This document shows positions 28,169 to 36,383 of a DNA stretch of 64,000 nt, in pieces (within the stretch, counting starts at the first letter, position 1; each line of letters starts with the position of its first letter). The notes below the pieces were generated by a model. It had not been told where the DNA came from. It saw nothing but the letters and a program-made list of their open reading frames with translations, and did no database searches. The DNA is from Winogradskyella psychrotolerans RS-3 (lineage in GTDB: Bacteria; Bacteroidota; Bacteroidia; Flavobacteriales; Flavobacteriaceae), in NCBI RefSeq assembly GCF_000427335.1, contig NZ_ATMR01000095.1, positions 62,001 through 126,000 of the forward strand, in the 5' to 3' direction. Position numbers and translations under genes: made by a program.

Positions 28169-28183
28169 ATGTGTTGTTTTTAC

Positions 28184-28191
28184 CAAATTTA
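28184..28191 (-). promoter_or_regulatory. -7 box for the SDR gene (minus strand)
   Basis: On the minus strand TAAATTTG, 15 bp before the ATG at 28168. Confidence 0.6.
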
Positions 28192-28349
28192 CAAAACAAG
28201 ACTAAAAACTCAGCTTTTGGAATGTTAGGATTATTATAAAACCACGAATAAATATTAACAGATAGAATTTTACTCACCTATATTATTTATTTTACCACGA
28301 CCATTTTTATAACTAACTTTAACATTCTAAAAAACATTTAATTTCGCGA

Positions 28350-28836
28350 ATGAAAATTTCAAAAACCATAAGAGTCACCTACCTATTAACACTTTTAATA
28401 GCTATACTTTCTTGCGCTAGTAAACAACACATCGTAACTGAAGAAGAACCTTTAATTACACAACCCAAACTTCTTTTCTTAAATTTTGAAATTGTAAAAT
28501 TAAACGACACAAAAAGTGTTTCGTTAATCAATCAAATTACAACGGATGGTAAATTGAAAGGACATACGAGCGAAGAATCTAAAGGAGACATCGGAGACTT
28601 AGAATATTTGATTTTAGATAAAGACCTCAACCAATTAGAAAGACATTATATAAAAAACCCTTTAAAAAAGTTATAGAATTTATAAACGACTCAGGAAATT
28701 TTGAAAAAAAATGCTAGATTTAGACCGTTCGGAATTTTCATTAAGATTACAACTAAAGTCAAAAGCTGAATACATTGTAATCAACGAAATCACTTCAGAA
28801 GGTATTACAAAACTGAACACCACAAAAATAGAATAA
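28350..28836 (+). pseudogene. Lipoprotein of unknown function, two frameshifts
   Basis: The intact frame 28350-28676 encodes 108 residues with a lipoprotein signal (LLTLLIAILSCASKQ, lipobox Cys). After the stop, adding an A to the A6 run at 28664-28669 continues KKVIEFINDSGNFEK. Adding another to the A8 run at 28704-28711 continues KMLDLDRSEFSLRLQL to a TAA at 28834-28836, 2 bp before the next gene. The restored protein has 162 residues. It contains repeated strand-like segments and no known domain. The close spacing suggests co-transcription with the M64 peptidase. Confidence 0.65.
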
Positions 28837-28838
28837 AC

Positions 28839-30224
28839 ATGAAAAAACTATTACTCTTCGTACTTATTTCCCTTAATGTTCAATTTGTTTTTTCTCAAAC
28901 TTTTGATGTTCAAGCTATCAAAAATTCTGGTGATACTGACAAACGTATTAACCTTGTTATTTTGGGTGATGGTTATTTAGCTAGCGAATTACCGCAGTTT
29001 GAAATCGATGCGACTAATTTTATGAATGATATGTTTTCTCAAGAGCCTTTTGCGAGTTATGAAAACTACTTCAATGTTTATATTATAAAAGTACCTTCTA
29101 ATGAAAGCGGCACAACACACCCAGGAACAGCTTCAGACGAGCCAGATCCTGCTGTACCAATACTAAATGTGGACAATTATTTTGGAACTGCATACGACTT
29201 TAATGGTAGTCACAGATTATTATACACCGAAAATTTTTCTGTTATCACTACGGTTTTAGCGAATAATTTTCCTTTATACGATCAGGCGCTTATTTTAGTA
29301 AACTCATCATATTATGGAGGTAGTGGAGGCCAGTTTCCAATTTCTTCAACAGGTGAAGATGCCAGTGAAATTGCTATTCATGAATTAGGGCATTCGTTTG
29401 TAGATTTGAAAGATGAATATTACCCTGGAGATATTCTTGCAGAAGAAGGTATTAATATGACCCAAGAAACAAATCCTACATTAGTAAAATGGAAAAACTG
29501 GATAGACACTGGTAATGTTGGTGTATTTCCATATGCTACATCTGGGACTGCGTCAACTTGGAACAGACCGCATCAGAGTTGTAAAATGCGCTATTTGGGT
29601 TATGATTTTTGTGCTGTTTGCAAAGAAGGTATTATTGAGCAGATCCATGATTTAATTTCACCAATAGATTCATATACTCCGACAGAAACTACAATTAGCG
29701 CATCAAATTTCCCTCTAAATTTTGAAATCAATACTATTGAAACTCTTCCTGTAAATACTTTAGAAACAAATTGGTCTCTCAATAGCACTGCTATTGCCTC
29801 TAATATAAATACTGTTACTCTTGAAGAAAGCGATCTAACCGTTGAAACGAATAACCTAAGCGTTGTGGTCAACGATACCACGACTTTAATTAATGTAGAT
29901 AGCCATGAAACCATTCATATTTCTACCGTGACTTGGACCATAGATAACACTTTAGGAGTGCAAGACGTAACCGTTAATGATTATAGCTTAACAATGTATC
30001 CTAATCCATCACAAAACAGTTTAAATATAAAACTAGATAATGTGCGCAACGAAACTGTTCGTGTTGAAATCTTAAGCCTTGACGGAAAAAGAATAAAATC
30101 AGCATTAGTTAAAAATGATGAAACTACAGCAATAGATATTAGTGCATTAAGCAATGGCGTTTACATCACTAATTTTTATACCAATTCAGTTTTAATTGCG
30201 AGTAAAAAGTTAATCAAAAACTAA
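28839..30224 (+). CDS. Secreted M64-type metallopeptidase with T9SS sorting domain
   Basis: 461 residues with an N-terminal signal peptide (KKLLLFVLISLNVQFVFSQ). The peptidase M64 domain starts NLVILGDGYLASEL and has the zinc motif HELGHSFVDLKDEYY beginning at H181, with a further HQSCKMRYLGYDFCAVC segment whose Met and Cys are typical of the family (IgA peptidase M64, PF09471). A beta-rich linker of about 150 residues is followed by a type A C-terminal sorting domain (LTMYPNPSQNSLNIKL ... LSNGVYITNF ... SKKLIKN) that targets it through the type IX system to the surface or outside. The T9SS protein PorV is encoded at the end of this window. Confidence 0.92.
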   Translation: MKKLLLFVLISLNVQFVFSQTFDVQAIKNSGDTDKRINLVILGDGYLASELPQFEIDATNFMNDMFSQEPFASYENYFNVYIIKVPSNESGTTHPGTASDEPDPAVPILNVDNYFGTAYDFNGSHRLLYTENFSVITTVLANNFPLYDQALILVNSSYYGGSGGQFPISSTGEDASEIAIHELGHSFVDLKDEYYPGDILAEEGINMTQETNPTLVKWKNWIDTGNVGVFPYATSGTASTWNRPHQSCKMRYLGYDFCAVCKEGIIEQIHDLISPIDSYTPTETTISASNFPLNFEINTIETLPVNTLETNWSLNSTAIASNINTVTLEESDLTVETNNLSVVVNDTTTLINVDSHETIHISTVTWTIDNTLGVQDVTVNDYSLTMYPNPSQNSLNIKLDNVRNETVRVEILSLDGKRIKSALVKNDETTAIDISALSNGVYITNFYTNSVLIASKKLIKN

Positions 30225-30226
30225 AA

Positions 30227-30748
30227 CTATTTGGATTTCGGAGGATAGTTTGAAAACACCTTATCCACTACGATTTTAAACTGTTCTTCTCGCTTTTCGG
30301 GAGTGGCATTTGGGCTATAACTACTTTCACTTATGGCTTGCCAAAACATTCCTGTTTTAGTATCGTCCACAAACTCAATTACTAATTCTCTGGTGTTTTT
30401 GTTTCCACCTATAGGTAATCCGACAGAAACTCCACCACCAACACTACCTCCGCCTCCACCGAGACCAACACCGACATTACTATTATTTCTACTTTGTATC
30501 TCTTGACTTTGAATATCAATATAAAAATCGGGATTATTGGATCGGACTAACCCCATGGTTTCAAGCTTAGTATCCATTGTTCTAATTAAGCGTTTAACGT
30601 CTAATTCGGATAGGCCCGTTGTCATTTCATCAAAATAATTGTAGGTTTTGTAGTTATTGAAATCAGTTGACTTTTCGTAATCGTAGTTGACTTTGGTTCC
30701 GCAAGACGTTAGGATAAGTGCTATAAATAAGAATTTTAAATTTTTCAT
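30227..30748 (-). CDS. DUF4136 lipoprotein
   Basis: 173 residues with a lipoprotein signal (FLFIALILTSCGTK). The DUF4136 pattern is clear: YDYEKSTDFNNYKTYNYFD, LIRTMDTKLETMGLVRSNNPDFYID and a late MFWQAISESSYSPNATPEKREEQ with a final VFSNYPPK. A Gly-rich stretch GVGLGGGGGSVGGG lies at about 97-110. Members are outer-membrane-associated proteins of unknown function. It converges with the M64 gene 2 bp away. Confidence 0.9.
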   Translation of the reverse strand: MKNLKFLFIALILTSCGTKVNYDYEKSTDFNNYKTYNYFDEMTTGLSELDVKRLIRTMDTKLETMGLVRSNNPDFYIDIQSQEIQSRNNSNVGVGLGGGGGSVGGGVSVGLPIGGNKNTRELVIEFVDDTKTGMFWQAISESSYSPNATPEKREEQFKIVVDKVFSNYPPKSK

Positions 30749-30789
30749 CTTTTTTTATTTAAAGATATTAAAAATTTAAGATGCCATCC

Positions 30790-31518
30790 CTATTTTAACT
30801 TGTCTTCTTTTTCGTCGTCATGTGGCTCAACAGCCTTGGTTAAAGAAGATGAGATAATACCTGTAGGAATCGCAACAATTCCTAAACCAATCATAAGTAT
30901 AAAAAATGTAAAGATGCGACCACCAACAGTTATCGGATATACATCACCATAACCAACTGTTGTTAAAGTAACAATAGACCACCACAGACTAGAGAATATG
31001 GAAGAAAAATGTTCAGGCTGTGCTTCATTTTCAAAATAATAAATACCTACTGCAGCAAAATAAATCAGCATCAATGTAATTATCATAAATAAAATAATCT
31101 GTTCTTTTGCCAACTTCATAGCATTAGCAAAATGATGCATCGCTTTGTTATAGCGCACTAACTTAAACAGCCTAAATAATCGGAACATACGTAGTAAACG
31201 CAAAGAGCGTAAATCGATACCGAAAGAGAGATAAAATGGTAAAATGGCCAAAAAATCTACAATGCCGAAAAAACTAAAAACGAATTTAGGTTTACTATCA
31301 GCAACATAAATGCGTGCTAAATATTCAAAAGTAAAAATGATAACACTAAAAGCCTCAATAGCTTTTAAAACAACTCGTGTTTGAGGTTTTAAATCTGGTA
31401 AGGTTTCAATGGAAAATGTAATTACAGAAAAAATAATTAAAAACTGAATAAAGTACGCAAACCGTCTACTTTTCTTGGTACCATTAATTTCTACCAAATC
31501 TTTTAGGTACGTTTTCAT
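30790..31518 (-). CDS. Voltage-gated-type potassium ion channel
   Basis: 242 residues with six predicted helices. The voltage-sensor-like S4 segment reads RSLRLLRMFRLFRLFKLVR with Arg or Lys at about every third position. The pore loop carries the K+ filter TTVGYGD, followed by the last helix (IFTFFILMIGLGIVAIPTG) and an acidic tail. It is the standard bacterial Kv-like tetramer subunit in the inner membrane. It is encoded 15 bp downstream of obg, so it probably shares that transcript. Confidence 0.93.
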   Translation of the reverse strand: MKTYLKDLVEINGTKKSRRFAYFIQFLIIFSVITFSIETLPDLKPQTRVVLKAIEAFSVIIFTFEYLARIYVADSKPKFVFSFFGIVDFLAILPFYLSFGIDLRSLRLLRMFRLFRLFKLVRYNKAMHHFANAMKLAKEQIILFMIITLMLIYFAAVGIYYFENEAQPEHFSSIFSSLWWSIVTLTTVGYGDVYPITVGGRIFTFFILMIGLGIVAIPTGIISSSLTKAVEPHDDEKEDKLK

Positions 31519-31533
31519 ACTAAAGTCAACTTA

Positions 31534-32535
31534 CTAATTTAACATCTTCCAAAGTGTATCTTTCAATTCTATCAAACCTTGTTGAGCAACAGAAGAGATA
31601 AACATATAATTAGCATCTAAATCTTTGTCTAGAATGGCTGCTATTTCAGATTTTAATTCGTCATCTAACATATCAGATTTAGAAACCACTACAAAGCGTT
31701 CCTTATCTAGCATTTCAGGATTATAACGTCTTAATTCATCTTCTAATATTTCGTATTGCTTTACAATATCCTTTGCATCTGCAGGAATTAAAAACAATAG
31801 AATAGAGTTACGTTCAATATGTCTTAAAAAATAATAGCCTAAGCCTTTTCCTTCAGCAGCTCCTTCAATAATACCAGGAATATCTGCCATTACAAACGAC
31901 TGAAAATCGCGATATTCTACAATACCTAGATTCGGTTTTAAAGTCGTAAACTCATAATCCGCAATTTTAGGTTTTGCTGATGTTAATACAGAAAGTAAGG
32001 TTGATTTTCCTGCATTAGGAAATCCAACTAATCCAACATCTGCTAATACTTTAAGTTCTAATGTAATATCTAGTTCTTCAAGTGGAATTCCAGGTTGTGC
32101 ATAACGCGGAGTTTGATTCACTGAATTTTTAAAATGCCAGTTTCCTCGTCCACCCATTCCACCTTTTACTACAATAATTTCTTCACCTTCTTCGGTAATT
32201 TCAAATAAAATAGTATCAGATTCTGAATCACGAACAACAGTTCCTAATGGCACATCGACATAAATATCTTCACCATCGGCACCTGTACTTCTGCCAGAAC
32301 TACCATGAGACCCATGACCTGCTTTAAAGTGTCTTTTAAACTTTAAGTGAATAAGTGTCCAAAGATTAGAATTTCCACGCAAAATAACATGACCTCCACG
32401 ACCACCATCTCCTCCATCTGGCCCACCTTTCATTATATATTTTTCGCGATGTAAATGCGCAGAACCTTTTCCTCCGTTCCCGGAAGATACGTGCATTTTT
32501 ACGTAGTCAACAAAATTTCCTTCAGTCATATTCAT
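31534..32535 (-). CDS. obg: GTPase Obg
   Basis: 333 residues. The N-terminal Obg fold is Gly-rich ([15 protein letters not shown] and [14 protein letters not shown]). The G domain has GFPNAGKST (P-loop), FTTLKPNLG (switch I), DIPGIIEGA (G3) and SKSD (G4). There is no C-terminal OCT extension, as in many Bacteroidota. Obg binds the 50S ribosome and links GTP levels to ribosome maturation and growth. An ATG at 32529 is an alternative start six bases on. A small hairpin (CCCAC/GTGGG) lies directly at the start. Confidence 0.96.
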   Translation of the reverse strand: MNMTEGNFVDYVKMHVSSGNGGKGSAHLHREKYIMKGGPDGGDGGRGGHVILRGNSNLWTLIHLKFKRHFKAGHGSHGSSGRSTGADGEDIYVDVPLGTVVRDSESDTILFEITEEGEEIIVVKGGMGGRGNWHFKNSVNQTPRYAQPGIPLEELDITLELKVLADVGLVGFPNAGKSTLLSVLTSAKPKIADYEFTTLKPNLGIVEYRDFQSFVMADIPGIIEGAAEGKGLGYYFLRHIERNSILLFLIPADAKDIVKQYEILEDELRRYNPEMLDKERFVVVSKSDMLDDELKSEIAAILDKDLDANYMFISSVAQQGLIELKDTLWKMLN

Positions 32536-32538
32536 TTC

Positions 32539-32585
32539 CCCACCAAAGTGGGAATCTTTTTAGTTAATTCCTATTTTAGTAGGAA
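32539..32585. repeat. Two short hairpins between hpt-adk and obg
   Basis: CCCAC-CAAA-GTGGG (32539-32552) and ATTCCTA-TTTTAG-TAGGAAT (32566-32585) are perfect short palindromes. The first touches the obg start codon. Similar hairpins occur before purK (33834) and at 49007. Confidence 0.6.
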
Positions 32586-32592
32586 TGGCAAT

Positions 32593-33702
32593 TTATAATT
32601 TATCAATCACAGAACTTAAACGCACTGTAATATCTTCAACACTACCAACACCATCAACACCAAAATATTTGTTTTGATCGGTATAGTAATCTTTTAAAAT
32701 AGCCGTTTTTGTATAGTATTGTTTTATTCTATTTCTTATGATACTTTCGTCCGCATCATCAGTTCTTCCACTAGTTTCTCCACGTTTAAGTAAACGTTGT
32801 ACCAAAACCTCATCGTCTACCTCTAAAGCAACCATAGCGTCGATTTGAGAATCTTTATCTTCCATTAACGCATCTAATGCTTTTGCTTGTGCATTCGTTC
32901 TTGGAAAACCATCAAATATAAAGCCGTTAGCTCCAGCATTTTTTTCAACCTCTTTATTCAACATATCAATAGTAACCTGATCTGGCACTAATTCTCCTTT
33001 GTCCATAAATGACTTAGCTAACATTCCTAATGCCGTTTCGTTTTTAATATTAAACCTAAAAACGTCACCTGTAGAGATGTGTATTAAGTCGTATTTCTCT
33101 TTTAGAAAATTAGCTTGTGTTCCTTTACCTGCACCTGGAGGGCCAAATAGTACTATGTTTGTCATGTGTTGTGTGGTTTTTAATTGATATACATCTGGTA
33201 AATCCCTTCCTAATCCGTTATAATCAAGTCCATAACCAACGATGAACTTATTAGGAATTTCCATACCTACGTAATGAAGTTTAAAATCTTTGTTATAAGC
33301 TTCAGGTTTGTAAAACAAGGTTGCAATAATTAATTGTTTTACATTTTCATTTTCAAAAATACGGTGCACTTCTTCCAAAGTGTTTCCTGAGTCTATAATG
33401 TCTTCTAAAATAACAACCGTTCGACCTGTTAAGTCTTGGGTTAACCCAATTAAGCGCTGAATATCTTCTGTAGACTTTACGCCTTCGTAAGATGCCAACT
33501 TAATAAAAGTGACTTCACAAGGTTTCGGATATTTTTTTACAAAATCGCTCACTAACATAAATGAGCCATTCAAAATCCCAATAAACACGGGCACTTCATC
33601 ACCCAAATCGTCAGCGATACCATCTACCATTTTCTGGACAGCGGTATCTATTTCTTTTTCAGATATGAAGGGTTTGAAGTATAAATCGTGAAGCTTAATC
33701 AC
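32593..33702 (-). CDS. adk: Fused hypoxanthine phosphoribosyltransferase-adenylate kinase
   Basis: 369 residues starting with GTG (IKLHDLYFKPFI). Residues 1-178 form a complete HPRT domain with the PRPP loop LEDIIDSGNTLEEV (E100-T108) and a PDVYQLK end. Residues 180-369 form a complete short-lid adenylate kinase beginning MTNIVLFGPPGAGKGTQ, with STGDVFR, DGFPRT and a late RTDDADESIIRNR. The HPRT part makes IMP or GMP from PRPP and a purine base, and the kinase part interconverts AMP, ADP and ATP, so one polypeptide joins purine salvage to energy balance. The -7 box at 33724-33731 is upstream of both domains. I recall this fusion in other Flavobacteriia. Confidence 0.92.
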   Translation of the reverse strand: MIKLHDLYFKPFISEKEIDTAVQKMVDGIADDLGDEVPVFIGILNGSFMLVSDFVKKYPKPCEVTFIKLASYEGVKSTEDIQRLIGLTQDLTGRTVVILEDIIDSGNTLEEVHRIFENENVKQLIIATLFYKPEAYNKDFKLHYVGMEIPNKFIVGYGLDYNGLGRDLPDVYQLKTTQHMTNIVLFGPPGAGKGTQANFLKEKYDLIHISTGDVFRFNIKNETALGMLAKSFMDKGELVPDQVTIDMLNKEVEKNAGANGFIFDGFPRTNAQAKALDALMEDKDSQIDAMVALEVDDEVLVQRLLKRGETSGRTDDADESIIRNRIKQYYTKTAILKDYYTDQNKYFGVDGVGSVEDITVRLSSVIDKL

Positions 33703-33723
33703 TTTCTTTTTATTTTAGAGTTG

Positions 33724-33731
33724 CAAAGATA
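33724..33731 (-). promoter_or_regulatory. -7 box for the hpt-adk gene (minus strand)
   Basis: On the minus strand TATCTTTG, 21 bp before the GTG start at 33702. It is divergent from the purK promoter about 65 bp away. Confidence 0.6.
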
Positions 33732-33796
33732 CATATTTGATTACTTTTTAAGGGATTTTTGATTTAGGAATTTAGAGGGATGTATGATATTTACCG

Positions 33797-33804
33797 TATT
33801 TTTG
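33797..33804 (+). promoter_or_regulatory. -7 box for purK
   Basis: TATTTTTG, 53 bp before the purK ATG. This leaves a leader that contains the hairpin at 33834-33851. Confidence 0.55.
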
Positions 33805-33833
33805 CTATAAATTAAGTTGAATCTTTTAACCGA

Positions 33834-33851
33834 TTTCCACTTTCGTGGAAA
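33834..33851 (+). promoter_or_regulatory. Hairpin in the purK leader
   Basis: TTTCCAC-TTTC-GTGGAAA is a perfect 7-bp stem, 6 bp before the purK ATG. It may influence translation or mRNA stability, or be a copy of the small dispersed palindromes seen at 32539 and 49007. Confidence 0.5.
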
Positions 33852-33857
33852 ATAAAC

Positions 33858-35012
33858 ATGAACTATTTTTCTTCAAATTTTAAACTCGGAATTCTTGGTG
33901 GTGGCCAACTTGGCAAAATGATGTTGTACGACACTCGTAAGTTTGATATTTACACTTGTGTGTTAGACCCTAGTGCCGATGCACCATCCCGACTCGCTTG
34001 CGATGAATTTACCATAGGTGATTTATTAGATTACGACACCGTAATTAACTTCGGAAAGAACGTTGATGTATTAACTTTTGAAATAGAAAACGTTAATGTA
34101 GATGCTTTAGAGACACTCGAAAAACAAGGTGTAAAAGTTTTCCCATCTTCTAAAACGTTGCGAACCATTCAAAATAAAGCGACTCAAAAATTATTTTATC
34201 GCGATCACGATATTCCGACAGCAGATTTCTCAAGATTTGCATATACCTCTGAAATTGATGAAGCTGTAGATAATGGAGGCCTAAGTTATCCTTTTGTATG
34301 GAAAAGCGCACGATTTGGTTATGATGGCACAGGAGTAAAAGTAGTTAGAACTATTTCTGACTTAACGGATTTACCAAATGTGGAATGTATTACCGAAAAG
34401 TTGATTCCATTTAAAAATGAATTAGCTGTTATTGTTGCAAGAAATGCACAAGGAGAGGTTAAGACCTATCCTGTTGTTGAAATGGAATTTCATCCTGAAG
34501 CCAACCAAGTTGAATACGTGATTTGTCCGGCAAGAATACCAGATACTATTGCAAAAAAAGCAGAATCTGTGGCATTAAAAGTCGCAGCGGAATTTAAACA
34601 TGTTGGCTTATTAGCTGTTGAAATGTTTCAGACTGAAAATGATGACATTATAGTAAACGAAGTGGCACCAAGACCACATAATTCTGGTCATTATAGTATT
34701 GAAGCCAGTTATACCTCGCAATTTGAACAACAGATTAGATGTATTTTAGGTTTACCACTTGGTAATACTGAAAGTAAAGTTGCAGGAGTGATGGTGAACC
34801 TTGTTGGCGCAGAAAATCATACCGGAAATGTGGTTTATAAAAACATTGAAAACATCTTAGCAATGGATGGAGTAACACCTCACATTTACGGAAAAAAACA
34901 AACTAGACCTTTTCGAAAAATGGGACATGTCACCATAGTTAACAAGGACATTGCTGTAGCTCGTAAAATTGCAGAAGAAGTAAAACGTACAATCGAAGTA
35001 ATTAGTGAATAA
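33858..35012 (+). CDS. purK: 5-(carboxyamino)imidazole ribonucleotide synthase PurK
   Basis: 384 residues of ATP-grasp fold. The N terminus has GILGGGQLGKMM, the central part KSARFGYDGTGVKVV and EKLIPFKNELAVIVARN, and the metal site region EMFQTENDDIIVNEVAPRPHNSGHYSIEA. PurK carboxylates AIR with ATP and bicarbonate in de novo purine synthesis. It precedes purE by 2 bp, so the two are translationally coupled and their products hand over the unstable N5-CAIR. Confidence 0.96.
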   Translation: MNYFSSNFKLGILGGGQLGKMMLYDTRKFDIYTCVLDPSADAPSRLACDEFTIGDLLDYDTVINFGKNVDVLTFEIENVNVDALETLEKQGVKVFPSSKTLRTIQNKATQKLFYRDHDIPTADFSRFAYTSEIDEAVDNGGLSYPFVWKSARFGYDGTGVKVVRTISDLTDLPNVECITEKLIPFKNELAVIVARNAQGEVKTYPVVEMEFHPEANQVEYVICPARIPDTIAKKAESVALKVAAEFKHVGLLAVEMFQTENDDIIVNEVAPRPHNSGHYSIEASYTSQFEQQIRCILGLPLGNTESKVAGVMVNLVGAENHTGNVVYKNIENILAMDGVTPHIYGKKQTRPFRKMGHVTIVNKDIAVARKIAEEVKRTIEVISE

Positions 35013-35014
35013 CA

Positions 35015-35497
35015 ATGAGTAAAGTAGCCATCATAATGGGGAGTAAAAGCGACATGCCAGTAATGCAAGACGCTATAGATATATTAAACGGATTTGATAT
35101 TGAAATTGAAGTTGATATCGTTTCTGCACATAGAACACCTGAAAAATTATTCGACTTTAGTAAAAATGCGCACAAAAGAGGTATAAAAGTGATTATTGCT
35201 GGGGCTGGTGGAGCAGCACATTTACCAGGAATGGTAGCGTCAATGTCCCCTTTACCAGTTATTGGAGTTCCTGTAAAAAGCAGCAATTCTATAGATGGTT
35301 GGGATTCTGTATTATCAATTTTACAAATGCCAGGAGGTGTACCTGTTGCTACAGTAGCGTTAAACGGCGCTAAAAATGCTGGAATTTTAGCTGCTCAGAT
35401 TTTAGGCTGTTCTGACCAATGTGTTTTAGATAAGATAATGATCTATAAGGAAGGCTTGAAAGCAAAGGTTATTGATTCGGCTAAAGATTTACAATAA
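35015..35497 (+). CDS. purE: 5-(carboxyamino)imidazole ribonucleotide mutase PurE
   Basis: 160 residues, the class I PurE size. Motifs MGSKSDMPVM, DIVSAHRTPE (with the active-site His), GAGGAAHLPGMVAS, and PVIGVPVKSS are present, followed by the conserved LQMPGGVPVATV. It converts N5-CAIR to CAIR in the cytoplasm and lies 2 bp behind purK. Confidence 0.97.
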   Translation: MSKVAIIMGSKSDMPVMQDAIDILNGFDIEIEVDIVSAHRTPEKLFDFSKNAHKRGIKVIIAGAGGAAHLPGMVASMSPLPVIGVPVKSSNSIDGWDSVLSILQMPGGVPVATVALNGAKNAGILAAQILGCSDQCVLDKIMIYKEGLKAKVIDSAKDLQ

Positions 35498-35516
35498 TCT
35501 CATAAAGGTTAAATGA

Positions 35517-36371
35517 ATGAATAAGGACCTTTTTTATTTCTTAATTTTAACAGCGATTGCTACAACGAGTTGCAAACAAGACACCATTTTACCAATTGAA
35601 ACGTATAAAGCAGAAATTTCAAGTTTAAAAAACGAAGATGAGATTTCGATGTATTGGGATAAATTATATGATTTAGACCAAAGTATGTTGAAAAATTCTA
35701 AGAGTAGCAGGGAAATTGACTCCACATCAATTACCAATATGCTTCGAACAGCATTACTTTATGAAACCCATGGAAACAAAATTTTCAGCCCTAGGACACA
35801 TGTTCCTACTTTAAATTTAATCCATAATTACACTGCGGAATCTAACCTTGCCTTTTGGCCGATTATAAGGGAACGTGTCAAAGCAGGTGGCACTATTTTC
35901 GAAATGGGAGCCGGCTACCCTGCATATCAACTAGAAGGAATTTCATTTTCTTTTTATGACTACTCTCTTTTTAATCAAGATTCAATTCATCAAAGTTTAG
36001 TTACTAAATTAAATGCAAGAACATACGAAACCGTCAGTTTAAGCCTTATTGCATCATTTCAAGAACTGGTCGATTTAAGAAAATTGACTACTCAAAAGGT
36101 TCTTGGAAAATGGAGAAGACAACATTTTAAGAACAGAGATAACGAAAGAATTGATTATTTCGAATTTGTAAAAATGTCTGACCATCAAATTTATTTGAGA
36201 AGAGCAGGAAGACTTCTAAAACTGAATCCTATTAAAAATGAAAAAGATTATATAATTTACAGAATTGAAAACGAACCGTTTGGGTTTCATTATAAACTTA
36301 AGAAAAACGGAGAACTTTTTTTAATTAACGACGTAGGTGACTTTTTAATTACCTACAGTATACAAACATAA
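35517..36371 (+). CDS. Uncharacterised lipoprotein
   Basis: 284 residues with a lipoprotein signal (FLILTAIATTSCKQD). The sequence is mixed helix and strand, with a conserved-looking WPIIRERVKAGGTIFEMGAGYPAY in the middle and a Lys/Arg-rich KVLGKWRRQHFKNRDNERID. I recognise no family. It lies 19 bp after purE and 12 bp before the M3 peptidase, so it is probably co-transcribed. The role is unknown. Confidence 0.7.
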   Translation: MNKDLFYFLILTAIATTSCKQDTILPIETYKAEISSLKNEDEISMYWDKLYDLDQSMLKNSKSSREIDSTSITNMLRTALLYETHGNKIFSPRTHVPTLNLIHNYTAESNLAFWPIIRERVKAGGTIFEMGAGYPAYQLEGISFSFYDYSLFNQDSIHQSLVTKLNARTYETVSLSLIASFQELVDLRKLTTQKVLGKWRRQHFKNRDNERIDYFEFVKMSDHQIYLRRAGRLLKLNPIKNEKDYIIYRIENEPFGFHYKLKKNGELFLINDVGDFLITYSIQT

Positions 36372-36383
36372 AAACACTTAAAG

